Shown here piece after piece: positions 24,701 through 36,706 of a stretch of DNA of 64,000 nt; the stretch's first letter is position 1; every line of letters starts with the position of its first letter. The notes beneath the pieces are model-generated. The model saw nothing but the letters and a program-made list of their open reading frames with translations. It was not told the origin of the DNA and made no database searches. A program made the position numbers and the translations under genes. The DNA comes from Trichoplusia ni (lineage: Eukaryota; Arthropoda; Insecta; Lepidoptera; Noctuidae): contig NC_039481.1 in the NCBI RefSeq assembly GCF_003590095.1, forward strand, positions 10,447,895 to 10,511,894, written 5' to 3'.

Positions 24701-25558
24701 CCCAATCACCCTGTAGTTTGACTCCTCTCTCCTCTCCTCTCCGATGAAAACAATTTCCTTGAGTAATGGGAATTCGTGTCCCAATATTCAAGGATGGGAA
24801 CCCTAGACAAGACAGTGACGGGTTGCAGACGAAGCGACGTATTTGTCTAGTCACCGACCGGGATTTCTAGCAATTTCTCTTCGAGGGGTTCAGAAAAAAT
24901 ATATTTCGCAATATAAATTACCCTGAGAGTGCTTTTAAAAGGTTTCTGCTCTATTTATTTAAGGGATTTTGAAAAGGTGAATGAAATGTAAGTGGTTATA
25001 AAGTATTGCTGCAGAAATTAAGTTTGTTGTTTTGCCTTGCAGTAATGAGGATCTTTTTACATTGGAGAGTAGAAGAATAAATTAATTTCTTCTATCAAAT
25101 TGCAAATACTAGTAATAAATTATGATTAAAAGATAATTAAACAGGTAATTACATGGTCTTTAAAAATAACAATGAAGCGAGAACAGACACACACAAGCTT
25201 ATTCTTCTGCAATAACCTTAATAACGGAAAAAAAATCATTCAGAAAAATAAATTGCCATTACTTAAGCAAACTAGAATTCCCCACAAAAATCTACGAAGG
25301 TAACTTTTCAGCTGAGAAAACGAAAAAATACAACGAAATTTCTTCGCCATGAACAACTTGGAATCCCGAAGCGTGCTTCGTAAACTTCATGAATGGCCTA
25401 ACTGAACAGTTTGCTACTGAACATGTTTTGAATCGAGATGTAAAATTGGATAAATCTTTAAAAGTTTTCTGCTCACGTGTTGAATTAAATGTTATTGGGA
25501 ATTTATTAGTCAATATCGTATGCAATTGTTAAAATGGAAAACAACTGACTGTTTATTA
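21721..25558. other. No gene seen; one pyrimidine tract
   Basis: A CTCTCTCCTCTCCTCTCC tract lies at about 24724-24742. Open frames (for example 22692-22922, 23272-23499) have no recognisable domain and no supporting splice context, so they are treated as chance. Confidence 0.45.
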
Positions 25559-25756
25559 AATGATGTAACGGTTTACTCACGCGTATTTATCGGGGGTACC
25601 CGACTAGTTTCGGACCCAACCGGAGTCCATTATCATGAGTTCGACTCGCGATCCCGCCGCGTCAGCTCATGATTAAGGACTCCGGTTGGATCCGAAACTA
25701 GAAGTAAACCGTTACATCATTTAATAATGAACCTGTCTCACGATAGTTATTATAAA
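25559..25756 (+). mobile_element. Foldback/MITE-like element, copy 2
   Basis: It begins AATGATGTAACGGTTTACTC as copy 1 does, and its core ends with the complement at 25721. A second, nested inverted pair lies inside: CTAGTTTCGGACCCAACCGG and, after about 60 bases, CCGGTTGGATCCGAAACTAG. Most of the element can therefore fold back on itself. The following CACGATAGTTATTATAAA is shared with copy 1. Confidence 0.75.
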
Positions 25757-26452
25757 AACTGACTGCTTTTCAATAGTTCGATTTTTTTTGGTCTAAATTA
25801 CATCGTATGTTTTTTGTTCTACCCGAAAGACAAAAAGTACAGTAAAAAAACCGGATATTTTGTATAAGAATAGCTCTCATGAATCTACTAGTAAAGATAT
25901 CAAACTGTGAAAAAAACATACGCTCACTCTGAAATATTATGAAATCGAAACTAGATTTTTTTGCTTTGAAGCACTCATAACCATTTTCAGTAATTTTAGT
26001 TCTACCGTTTTCACATTACAAACTGTAATTGACATTTAATTTTAATAATGTTCAATGTGACTTTAGTACCAATTTTCGACTGGAGCACAAATAAGTTTGT
26101 CGCATTAAACCTACAAGGTTTATAATCCGGTCGTTCCAACAATTTGGAGAATATTAACATTTATGATATCGTAAACGGGTAACACAGTCCATTAACTATA
26201 AAACAGTTTGCAGTAACTAAAAGACTAATTGCTGCCTTAGGACGACAGTAAAATTTACATATTAATAAAGAATATTATGTTATGCGAGCAATAAACATTA
26301 ACCCACTGAGACATACATAAATTGTCACTACAGGCATAAAAACTAATATTCTCCATGACATACAGCCGGCAAATGGGGTTTAACCCAACTTTAATAACTG
26401 ACCCACCGGCAGACATAAAGCTAACAGCCCAAATGTTAGTCATCAAAATATA
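25757..26452. other. No gene seen
   Basis: This is AT-rich sequence. The part from about 26250 could still belong to the decayed copia element on its 3' side, but I see no diagnostic motif there. Confidence 0.4.
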
Positions 26453-27480
26453 TTCACGACATTATTTTCTTTGAGCATAATACACAGACCATATGCTCCT
26501 TCTCAGGCCTTTTCAGAGCCTGTGAGATTGAAATCTCCTGAGAAACTGGAACAGTACTGGATACACACAAGTTGCTGAAACCATACCGATCAGGCTGCTT
26601 TCCTTGCGTCTTCTGTCTTTCATAAGGCTCTGGCTCCTGACTAAGATATACATGTAATGTGTGTTTCTTCACCATCAGTGTATACTGAAGAATCTGAAGA
26701 GCTATCACTATGATAATCAAATACTGGAACACAGGATGCCCCCACTGAATCTCTGTTCTCCTTCTCCACGCTGATCTCTGGTGTTTGCACATTACTCTCG
26801 TCATCTGGAACCAATATTGCCTCCTGGCTGTTTGCATTATCACCTGTCTCGCTTTCTATCAAAATAACATCTGCTGGTGATAACAGTATCTTTTGAAGGA
26901 TTACACAATCTCTATCCTTTCACATTCATTCCATATCTTGGCTATTTATATGTGCAAGCCACTTCTGTGCCACAATCTTCCTGTAATTGCAGGAGCTGCC
27001 AACATGTAACTTGAAGATTGTAACCTCAACTTGTAAACCCCATCAGTTAAGTCAGCTATCGCAACCAAAGCATCTCTTCCGTCATAAATACATAACAATG
27101 CTTTTCTTCAATTATAACCTGGTTACCATTCCTGATAAGCTCGCTAACTGATTACAAGTTTGTAGTCAAAACAGGCACGCATAGCACATTTTTCACAGTT
27201 ATATGACATTGCAAGTCTGACATGATCTCCACATCTCCTGAACAATCAACCCATTAAAACACGGTGATAGTTTCATGTTTGCAATCCCGTCCTTGTTAAC
27301 AGTCATATGTGCACTGGCACCGCTATCTGTGTACCAACCCTTCTAACTAAACCTTCCGTTTATAAAAAACATTGAAAACGCATTTATCCGCCATTTTCTT
27401 TCATAACGGGCACCACATTTATCATAGTTTTCCATGCCCTTTAGTTTTGGTACACTAGCTATATTCGAGTTCATGGTTTC
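26453..27480 (-). mobile_element. Decayed, internally deleted Ty1/copia retrotransposon
   Basis: Read on the - strand, a Gag-like start (SVPKLKGMENYDK, from an ATG at 27474) jumps after a few codons to a FINGRF segment. The copia protease signature WYTDSGASAHMT follows at 27301-27336. Next come pieces typical of the gag-pre-integrase domain: VKNVLCVPVL, SVSELIRNGNQVIIEEKHCY and LWHR, spread over different frames with stops between. The integrase core is missing. The sequence resumes with the acidic linker (DESNVQTPE...) and the KQPDRYGF...EISISQALKRPEKE segment that normally precedes reverse transcriptase, then stops. No reverse transcriptase, RNase H or paired LTRs were found. The element is dead. 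Confidence 0.85.
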
Positions 27481-27574
27481 GCCAGTCAACAAGCACTTAT
27501 CGCCATGTGTTGCGAACACTCCCTTTCCTAACCCCGCGTTCGTGCCTACTCTGACCTCTGCTCTCGTCATCACT

Positions 27575-28697
27575 TAAACGTAATATTCTGGTCACAAATA
27601 TTCACTGACACACCCTTCAAAAACATACCCTCTCACCCGAACATTAAGGTACGGTTTCAAATGCTCTTTCAAATGGTGCTAAATCGACAAGTCATAGTGG
27701 ACACGCTCTCACAGAGTAATGTAAGCCTTGCGCATTTGAAATAAGAATCAATTTATTTTGAAGTTGTCATTTGGACATGTAACTGGCGTAATTTTAATGT
27801 TTTTGGTTGTAATGTGAGTTTTTGGATGCTGTGTTTAAGGTCGAGTTTGGTTTGTAGGTGAATATGGGTTTAAGAAAATCTAAATTTAGATGTAGGTCAT
27901 TGCATAGAGCCTCGCTAATTGTTGGGTGTGCGTTAAGGAGCACTCTCGAGCCTTTTAGAGCAAAGACGTTGCGTTGTAAATATTGCTGTTGTTTGTGTAT
28001 TTAAGAGAGAGTTGTGAAGAGAAAAGTTTTTGGGTTTTGTGAGACAAATACAAATGTTTATCTAACGTCAATTTATGCTAACAATGATCATACAAATGTG
28101 TTCCGACGAAGTACTGTTTTGTTAGGTAAAGAATAATAACATGTATGTGAATATTATTATCAATTCCTTAATTGGTATATTAATTAAAATTTCATGTTTG
28201 TTTTACAAGTTACCAAAAATATGCAAGTCAGTACAACTGTGTACAAATATGTATTCTGCTTAACGATAACCTCTTTATGGATCATTTTGTCAATACCAAA
28301 TTTAAAAACAAACCTCATTCCAACAAATACTGCTGGCAAAAAATCGATGGCAGTAAAAAGCTACTTAACTCCCACAAAAAAGTTTCAAAATTGAATTAAC
28401 TGTGAGAATGAGGACAATTGAAATTGGTCCGCGACTGGATATTACCAGGATGTGGTAAAACTTAAGTTTTAATCGCTTCTATTCCTTTTTTAGTCTAGTC
28501 TAATTGGATTACAATTTTGTTCGTTTGTTTAAAAGTGGAATCCTAATTGAAAAAGTGCTGTAAATTAATTAATCAATTTGGATGGTGTTCATTATTAGAA
28601 TTTAGTGGTGTTTAGATTGTGTGAATATATCAATTTTCGGTAATATATTTGTTATAAACCGTATTATTTTTTGTTAGTTTTATTTGTTCTTATATAC
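27575..28697. other. No gene seen
   Basis: This is AT-rich sequence after the copia remnant. I searched by eye for a matching LTR on this side and found none. Confidence 0.45.
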
Positions 28698-28765
28698 AAA
28701 CAGACGGACGGACAGCGGTATTAGTAATAGGATCCCATTTTACCATTAAGATACGGAAGCCGAAA
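28698..28765 (+). repeat. End fragment of a common dispersed repeat
   Basis: CAGACGGACGGACAGCGG, TTAGTAATAGGATCCCATTTT and TACGGAAGCC form the typical tail (rounds of CAGACGGA, then a GGGTCCC-like box and TACGGAACCC) of a repeat abundant in Lepidoptera, here diverged. It may belong with the blocks at 49500, 51830 and 53845, which look like its other end. Confidence 0.45.
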
Positions 28766-30265
28766 GCCGAAGCCAAGGCTTTAACTTTTTAGTAACTTAC
28801 GATCAATTATGTTCGATTAACTAGTATATTTATTCAAATATAATATTTGTATTATTTACTTAGTAGTCACCAAATTAATTAATATATATATATTATTCGT
28901 ACTATTTTTCGTTCGATTTTACTAGGTATTTCCATGGTACTTTGTACTTACAAAGTACCATTTTCTACTCATACGACAGTACAAGCAGCTACAATAGAAT
29001 TGTACACACGGGAATGTTCTCCAACATGTTTTTTAGTCTAAACCCACAGACTAATGTAATTGCCAATTCACTTAACGTTCGAGGACAAAACATTTGCTGA
29101 AACTACAAATAAATTGATGTTTTATGTCAAATATTTAAAGGCAAATAATAGAACGAAGTATAAGATAATAACGAAATTGAGTATTTTTATCGAGAGGATG
29201 TTCTTCTTGTGTTGAAACATGGTTATTTCGTTGAACGCAAATACCTTCTGAGATTTGCTTGCCTGAAAACATTTTTTTAGCAGCGATCGGCGAGTGTTAT
29301 GAACGTTGGACTGACAAGTGAAAAGACGTAGGTTGATAAGTCATGTTCGTATAACAAAGAAATGATCACTTGCTAAACATCGCTCAGAAAACAATCGTGT
29401 TTAAACCAAAACACCTATTTCTTTTAAGATGGTGTATAGCCACGTCAGAGGCCTATCGTTACGCATGTGTGAAGCTATGATAACTTGCTGGACACCAAAG
29501 AAAACCAGGGCAACCAGGACACCCAAAAAAGATTTTAAAAATGAAATGGTTTAATTAATAAAAATAATTTTGATTTGTACTAAAATATTTTTTATTCGAA
29601 GTTTCAACTCTTTGAACAAAATTAACTTTTATAAAACGCCTTAAAAATAACAAAACGTAGCATACTTTGTTTCCAATACAAACTCAAGCAATATAGTCCA
29701 AGGTTTTGTAAAAGTTTACCAATTTCAAACAAATATTGCTACGTTGACAGCATTGCCAAACTACTTTCGAAGCGTGCAATCAAAACAGTTGTTTATTTAT
29801 TAAAAACGTTGCAATTTTATATTGAATTTCTGTTCTGAACAAAAATCGCAAGTTTTATGCCATTTTTTCTCATAGTTTGCGATTTTTTGTCGTTCAACAA
29901 TAAGCTAGTAGGAGGCTAATATAGAGTGACAGAATCAAACCAATAATCAGATGAAAATCTTAAGAAATTTTAGCCAAGGAATAGTTCATGGCTAAGCTAC
30001 AACGGTACAAGTTGACTGATATAGACCCACGATAATATACGACTTGATAGTCGACGTATCAATAATAATTAACACATTTCTGACAGTTGTTAAAGTCTGA
30101 TAACCAGTCTAACTATGAGGTATCGTATTGCTCGGGTTGAGGCCAGATAGGCATTCGCTACACTGTATCCGGTTACACGGGAAGCAAAAACTAACATAGT
30201 TAGTGTTAGCTTTGCTAATGATGATAAATCTAAAATAGAATTTGATGAATATTTTAAATTAGAGT
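28766..30265. other. No gene seen; small hairpin
   Basis: A 12-bp stem with a 2-base loop (TGGTACTTTGTA and complement) lies near 28935-28960. Nothing else is supported. Confidence 0.45.
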
Positions 30266-30346
30266 AAGGAATATTTACAAGCAAATAAAACATGATTGTT
30301 GGAATAAAATCCAACAATCATGTTTTATTTGCTTATAAATATCCTT
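30266..30346. repeat. Long hairpin, about 37-bp stem
   Basis: The arms 30266-30303 and 30310-30346 pair along nearly their whole length, with one bulge and one or two mismatches near the base, around a 6-base ATAAAA loop. The arms contain GCAAATAAAACATGATTG. It could be a foldback element tip or a transcribed hairpin; no known microRNA sequence is evident. Confidence 0.8.
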
Positions 30347-30438
30347 CTTCTAGGCAAATGCTCTTTACAAAGTGGAAAAACGAAAATTGAACGATATGCA
30401 CCGTCTACAAACAAACATGCTACTATAAGTTCATAACA

Positions 30439-30653
30439 TCCCTACTAATATTATAAATGCGAAAGTAACTCTGTCTGTCTGTTACGCTTTCACGTCTAAA
30501 TCACTGAACTGATTTTAATGAAATTTGGTACAGAGATAAAGTTGACCTTGAGAATGAACATAGGATAGTTTTTATCCCGGACTTTTAAAGAGTTCTCTTG
30601 GAAACGCGATATAACCGACCTCGACGCGGGCGAAGCCGCGGGTGAAAAGCTAG
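30439..30653 (+). mobile_element. Lep1-like non-autonomous Helitron, full copy
   Basis: The element begins TCCCTACTAATATTATAAAT and ends GGTGAAAAGCTAG. It sits between a host A (30438) and T (30654), as expected for Helitrons, which make no target duplication. Interior landmarks are the GTCTGTCTGTTACGCTTTCACG block, AATTTGGTACAGAGAT, CATAGGATAGTTTTTATCCC and GGCGAAGCCGCGGG. It has no coding capacity. A shorter copy is at 42818-42980. Confidence 0.9.
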
Positions 30654-31309
30654 TACTAAATAAAAAAGTTAGACCTCAATTTTTCAACACATGTCATTCA
30701 CCTATAGGGCGTCATTAGAAGGGAATCGCAAAGGGATTTCAGCCAGCGATTGCCAACAAAGGAATGGGCCCTAAATGTCCACAGCCCTCGACCTTTTTGA
30801 GAGTCACATGAGTGAATTGTAATTTGTTCCCGATGGCCCTTGGATACGATACTTTTTGCTATTCTTGTTGTGGTGGAGTATTGTAAGTGTTTCTATAGTA
30901 CATAAAGATGTTAAAAATATGTTCTTTAAAGATTTAAATTGTTTTAGTTTTAGAGATACTATGTACACGGTATACGCTTCAAACCGCATTAGGAATAAAA
31001 TCTCTCGCTAACCCTTTAGTATAAAATTTCTGGGTACATCGCTAACTCCATAACTGAGCGAATGCAGTTGAAGATTGAATAGCTCATAGTTTCTTAATTT
31101 CCAGTCATTAAAACAATTTTTGACTAATATTTACTAGAACACCATCATTTTAACATGTTATTAACTTTTCTCGTACATTCGTTATTTCATTTCCACTAAC
31201 TCCGTACAAAACTTCAACAACCCAAAACCTACACTCAGCAAAATGAAGCTAGGTAATAAATAACCGGCCATTTACTCACTTCTTACATAAAACAAATTCT
31301 CCTTTAAGC
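30654..31309. other. No gene seen
   Basis: A GC-richer stretch at 30700-30840 has no open frame of note. The rest is AT-rich. Confidence 0.45.
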
Positions 31310-31545
31310 CCCGAATGCACCAACTTTCAAGTGAAGGAAACGCTAAAGCCAAGTTGTTTGTCCATTGCGGGCTTGCTTCGAGTCGATATTTCAAGTTGCT
31401 ATTTAACTCGGCAAGCTAATCTAAATTACGTCACGGTCAAGCTCTGTAAATCCCGAAACCCAATTTATCTTTGACACGCCCGTTTTATACTTCTTCGGGG
31501 AAGAACGCCTGAGGCTGGGTGCGGCCTGGAGTTGAGAAGAATGGA
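31310..31545. promoter_or_regulatory. Candidate conserved regulatory element 4
   Basis: This GC-richer, non-coding block carries TTTCAAGTGAAGG and ATTTCAAGTTGC (NK2-type CAAGTG-like cores), CTAAATTACGTCACGG and CGCCCGTTTTATAC. The assignment rests on motif content and base composition only. Confidence 0.25.
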
Positions 31546-32279
31546 GAAGGTAATAATAGAAATTATCTTGGGGTTAATAACTTTTCCTTCTGACCTTTTG
31601 CGAATATAACAATAGAAAATGCCGAGGAAGCCAACCATTGGAAAAATTAAAAAACAAAATTCTATTATTTTCGATAAATCGATAATAAGTCTATTTATTG
31701 AAATAAGCGTATGCCATCACTAATAGGAGCAAAGCAATGAAATATGTTATAAACAAAAGCATAAATCAAATTGAAAATCCTAACTAAAATCTTCATTACC
31801 ACGGAGAAAGTCGCGTGCAACGACTAGTTCCTAATAATATCTACTCGAGTTATCTAACGTTCAACAAAACATCGTCATTATTCGACTTCTATTGATATTC
31901 TATTGATTTTGCCTCACGATTCTTACATAATTTATACCTAGGTATTGTTAATAAAACTGCCTACGTATGTAGGAAAGCGGCAAGTTCCTAATTCGTCAGC
32001 CGTTATTCCATGTAGCTGGATCTACTAATTAGTAGGTTAGCAAATAGCACTAACGTTAGAACTGAATCCGGTTGACTTCATTTACACCTCAACTTAAAGT
32101 CCTGAATTTGTACAGTTGACTGCGCACTACTAGAAACAGTTTGTGATTCTAATTTAAAACCAGTTTAATTGACTTAATTAGTCTTTGTGGTGTGTTCATC
32201 AATATCAATACTTTTGTACAATTTTGTACAATTCGTCCTTATGTATTTCTGGGTCACAAGCACGTAATAAAAGTTATTT
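31546..32279. other. No gene seen
   Basis: This is AT-rich sequence without supported features. Confidence 0.45.
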
Positions 32280-32300
32280 TCTTTCTTTCTTTCTTTCTTT
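32280..32300 (+). repeat. (CTTT)n microsatellite
   Basis: Five uninterrupted CTTT units, followed by a T-rich end. It may be the simple-repeat tail of an inverted retroposon extending to the left. Confidence 0.85.
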
Positions 32301-32451
32301 TTGTGTACGAATTTTACGTCAGTCACGCAGTTAGATTGTTTTTGTAATATAAACCGCCCAGGTGTGACCAATGAACAATGCACTTTATATTGTTCATCGA
32401 CCACCAGTGACCTATGTGAAATGAAAAGGCTTAATAGTTCAATATTGCCAA

Positions 32452-32482
32452 ATGGTTTACTTACGCGTATTTATCATGATAA
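32452..32482 (+). repeat. Fragment of foldback repeat end
   Basis: GGTTTACTTACGCGTATTTATC matches the left arm of the 4985 and 25559 elements with one change. The rest of the element is absent or unrecognisable. Confidence 0.5.
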
Positions 32483-33516
32483 AGAAAGGAGGTTCGAAAA
32501 TAGTCCGGCTAAATTAAACAGTTAATAACGCCAGAATTGGACTGCTAGCATCTTCTCTTTGAGCACAAAATATTCCTAAGTGTATGCCGCATCCACTTCA
32601 AATCTATTCCTTTAAAAACATCGAATGTGGCGCAAAGCAATCACAGTAATTACAAGTTTAATTCGCTCTGGGCGGCGGCTCGCCATTTTATATTTATGAT
32701 TTTTACCAGACGCCTTTGACTTGTCTCAAAAATTTTAATTAGGTAATTCTCGGGAATTGTCCGTGAACTTATTTTAATGTTTCATTGATGTAGTTAATTT
32801 GTGCTTCTAAGTATTGAGAGTCGTAGAGTTTAGTAGAGTTATAAACTGGTCCTTTTGGGTTTAGTTGTAAAACCATAATTTTACAATTTCTAAACACGTA
32901 AAATATCGCAAATAAATTGTACGTGTGCAATGTTTGCTTGACAGATTGAGAATTAAGAAGGTAGGTACTTCATAATTTTCCAAATAAAATAAAATAACAT
33001 CAATAATATATCACAAATAAGTAAAGCCACCAATCTTGCGGATTTACAATACATTATTCCTTACCTTTTCCAGACCAGTCGCATTGACATTAAAACTTAT
33101 CAATTCAGATCTTAACTTTTTATGAACTATAAATAACAACTTACTCCATAGTTCATTCATTAACTCACACACTTTATTGACCTTAAAAAAATAAAATTCG
33201 AAGTACATTTTCCTTTCGAAAAACACTTTCATAAGACTAGGCACAATTTTCCTCAATATTCGACAGCGTTGCTATTTTCGCCACGTATCAACACTGCATC
33301 AATGATATGTTAGTCACGTTTGCACTTAAAGTGCCAAAGTGAGGTTGTGTTGACAGTTTGATATTGATCTTATTGGACGCCGATATTTTAAGAACATCAG
33401 TGTTTTTCGTGTGTATTTATGGTGTGATGGAGATTTCAAAAAGTGGATGTCAATGGGGTAACTTTATTTCAAAGGGTTTCGTTGATTTTTTGTTTATGTT
33501 GCTCAAAATCAATATA
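32483..33516. other. No gene seen
   Basis: This is AT-rich sequence up to the MITE at 33517. The short frames are unsupported. Confidence 0.45.
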
Positions 33517-33890
33517 CACCGTGATTTTTTAGTCGTCTTACAAAAGCAGCCCAGTTCATGTATCCAATGACTAGAACACGTTCATGATAAAAAAATAGGT
33601 ATTTATCAGATTTGAATAAATTTAAAATGCAATTTTTATTCAATATTATGATGCAATTCGTAGTTTTTTAGAAACACAGCTCTTTTGCGAGCGCGGTCCA
33701 AGCCTTGTAACAATGGTGAGGGCGCAGGCGGCGGCATTTTTAAGAGTATATTTCAGATTTCTCTTGTTTAATTTGTCTTCGTACTTATTATCTTAGTTGA
33801 TGATAAAAAAATAATAATCGCGCCTAGGGGTATTTTACGTCGGATACATGAACTGGACTGCTTTTGTAAGACGACTAAAAAATCACCGTG
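33517..33890 (+). mobile_element. TA-flanked MITE, copy 1 (374 bp)
   Basis: The element runs from CACCGTGATTTTTTAGTCGT to the near-complement ending AAAAAATCACCGTG. It is flanked by TA on both sides (33515-33516 and 33891-33892), the target duplication of Tc1/mariner-type transposons. The terminal inverted repeats are about 49 bases with two mismatches and extend to GTTCATGTATCC. The interior encodes no transposase. The copy at 51012-51387 is the same element in the opposite orientation. Confidence 0.9.
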
Positions 33891-33892
33891 TA

Positions 33893-36532
33893 TAAACTGT
33901 CTACGTTGAGGGACTTGTAGAAAACTAATACTTCCTCACAGCCAGTGTAATCTAAAACTAAACAAAGCTTTTATTATGAGTTTTTGTCATCTGATAAACA
34001 TACTTATTTGTTTCTAAAACCCAACATATATGAAGTAATAGTCAGATATTAAACCCAGAAAATAAAACAATTAATAACCGTGCTGCTCATCATGCAAACA
34101 TTTCTCCAGGATTTAAATATCTCATACAGATAGACTTTTTAAAAGAGGTGTCATTAAAATTAAAAAAGCATGATTCGTTTCACAAAACTTTCTAAGAGAT
34201 AATCTTACTAGGGCAAATAAAGAAAAAGGTCTAATTAATCCATTTTTATCACAAAATAATGGCACCCATAAGCTATCCTTAAAATCGTGAGCTCTAAAAC
34301 TTTATCGAACATAAAATAAAACAGGAATAAACAAACGGTAACATAAACCGATGACGTCACGTTCCACTCTTAAACGCACATCACGGAATATGTCGTCACA
34401 AAAATCAAATAACGCATACCAAACTGTCGGTATGAGAAATATGAAAGACAAATACAACGGTGGATACGTTCGTTCTGTAATTCAAACCAACACGAGCTTA
34501 GCATTTCGTCTTGCAGCCTCTTACCCCCACTTCTCTAATGTATATCCGCTGGTAACCACAAAACATTGAAAAATCAACCTTATATCCAAGCTAAAGCTCT
34601 CAAAATAGAATGTCAAATTTAAAGTGCACGTTACGTGAAGCTTAAGCTGATGTTACAGTATTTTCAGTGTGTTTTATCTTTTTGAGTTAGAGTTGGTTTT
34701 CCTTTGGCAATATTTTTGCATAGCGAAAACGCTAATTGGTGCTTTCGCATTAAGATGTGATCCGCAGACCATTAACCCCCCATTTTGTATTTACTCATAC
34801 ACGTTTCGCACTTCAACAGTAATGGATCAATTTTGTTTGAATGTGCTTCAGCCTATCTTTTATATTCATGCGACGTTCTCGAATTTTCTATAGGAATTTG
34901 GTTTTATTCTAGCAATTTAAATGGGAGCGCCGTTTTTTCAATGATGATTTATTCAAATGACGGGATTGATGATCGTTTACGTTTTTTGATATTTCATAAT
35001 TCATTCAAGAAATGTTCACTAGAGTCTATAATAACACCAAACCTAGATTTCACTACGAAAACCCCAAGTCCCTAGGTAATCTTATTTAACTATATAACAA
35101 ATCATTCTAAACTAGACACAATTTTAATAAAAAACATAGAATAATTTTTAATTGCTATTTAAAGCTCAAAATCCAATGAACGCAATGATGCAAAATAACA
35201 TTTCTTTTATCCATAAACGATTTCAATGAGTCCAAACTAAAAGCATCACTGAATATACTACTGCAGCAAAACAGTTGAATACTCTAATAATATATAGTCA
35301 ATCACTCTAGTATCACCTATTATAAACTCGGAAATAACTTGAACCGTAAACTGCGTGCCAAAAAAAGTGGTATCCCATAAAAATCGAATGAGTTTCGCCT
35401 GTAATTACCCATTGGGTGCAGACATTGGATCGTATATCTTCGGTTCACGTTTTACGATAAAAACAATTCGTTTCCAATTTATTTTGCCAAAGGTTTTAGC
35501 AGAATTGACAATAATTAGTATTTTATTGGGGTTTGAGATAGATTTATTCATGTGTTTTATGAATACGACGACATTAATTCAATTTTAAAGGTGTTACGTT
35601 TTTTGTGTCACGAAGTAATTTTATTAGTGTTCTAAATCGAGATTTATTTTATTGTCTTTATGAATAAGTAGGCACAATTTCAGCAGTAGGTAATTTATGG
35701 GTGATTCGATGATGACTGATAATCTATGACACAGTGTCACACAGACTAAGTGACACAGACACAATACCAAAGAAAAAAGTGTTTAAAGGTGCTTACAGTC
35801 AAATGTGCACTCAAATGATCTCAAGCCTGCCTTAAAAATGAAACAAATAACATCCTTAAAAGTACGCTCCTTGCCTTTAAAAGCCTTTTCATCCCACAAC
35901 AAACTCGATGCCTTTCTAAAATAGAATTCAAAAGTTTAACAGCTCATGTCCCTACATTCCATTTGAAATTCAAAGCACAAACGACACGTAGGCTGCGCTG
36001 AAATATTTTAAATCCATAGAAATTTCTACACGAAAATATGTTAACCTGACAGTTTTCCTTCAACAAAGATATTTCAGTCTTAAAGTCATACCCTTCTCGC
36101 ACTTACATCTCTGTCAGTTGGAGAATATTTGAGAGTAAGGATGGTGCAGCCAAATTGGACCTTACGCCACTGGTTTTAGGGAGCTTTTGTAAATATGGTA
36201 AGTGCAAACTACAATAGTTTGGGTTGTGGTCTGACTCTTGGGGTTAAGCGACTTGCAATTTTGTCTGAAAACTTGAATACATTTTGAATATAGATACCTA
36301 TAGTTTCTACTTTTAGCTACTTATTTGTAGGTTTCATTATTTACATCTAACTTTATTCCCTTGGGGTTTTTCCGCGAAAAAGAAAACATCAAAACAAAAA
36401 GCCTCGCAACAAAGACTATGAGATTATAATTATGATAAGTTATGTTTTGTTTATCTTAAAAGGTCTAAACATAAAGTACTGTCAGAGCAAAATGACTCTT
36501 AATGTTTACAGAATGCGGACTATTGCCATTTA
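33893..36532. other. No gene seen
   Basis: Open frames at 34351-34569, 34669-35075 and 35355-35588 have no recognisable domains or exon-like borders. A perfect CRE palindrome TGACGTCA is at 34352-34359. Confidence 0.45.
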
Positions 36533-36705
36533 AGGTGAGGTGACTGACTGCACCGGTCCGAAGAGTTGTCACGACGCGAGTTCAAACCCCGGTAGGACAA
36601 TCTTTTGTATGATCCACCAATATTTGTTCTGAGTCTAGGTATCCCTCTGCATGTGACTTGAATGGTTGTCGAATCCCTCGCAGTAAAAGGAATTCATTCA
36701 TCAAT
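36533..36705 (+). repeat. tRNA-derived SINE copy
   Basis: A box B GAGTTCAAACCCCGG is followed by GATCCACCAATATT, TGAGTCTAGGTATCCCTCTG, CATGTGACTTGAATGGTTG and CCCTCGCAGTAAAAGGAATTC, the same order as the 15864 copy. Its 3' end abuts the stop codon of the - strand frame at 36707-36964. Confidence 0.8.
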
Positions 36706-36706
36706 T

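Noticed and set aside
26255..26446. Copia RNase H-like reading (SAGGSVI) on the - strand
   Set aside because: The resemblance is only a few residues and the expected downstream ALSTTEAEY-type motif is absent, so the copia boundary was not extended there.
34351..35588. Series of 70-96-codon frames on the + strand
   Set aside because: There are no shared splice phases, domains or coding-like composition, and neighbouring frames are equally open.
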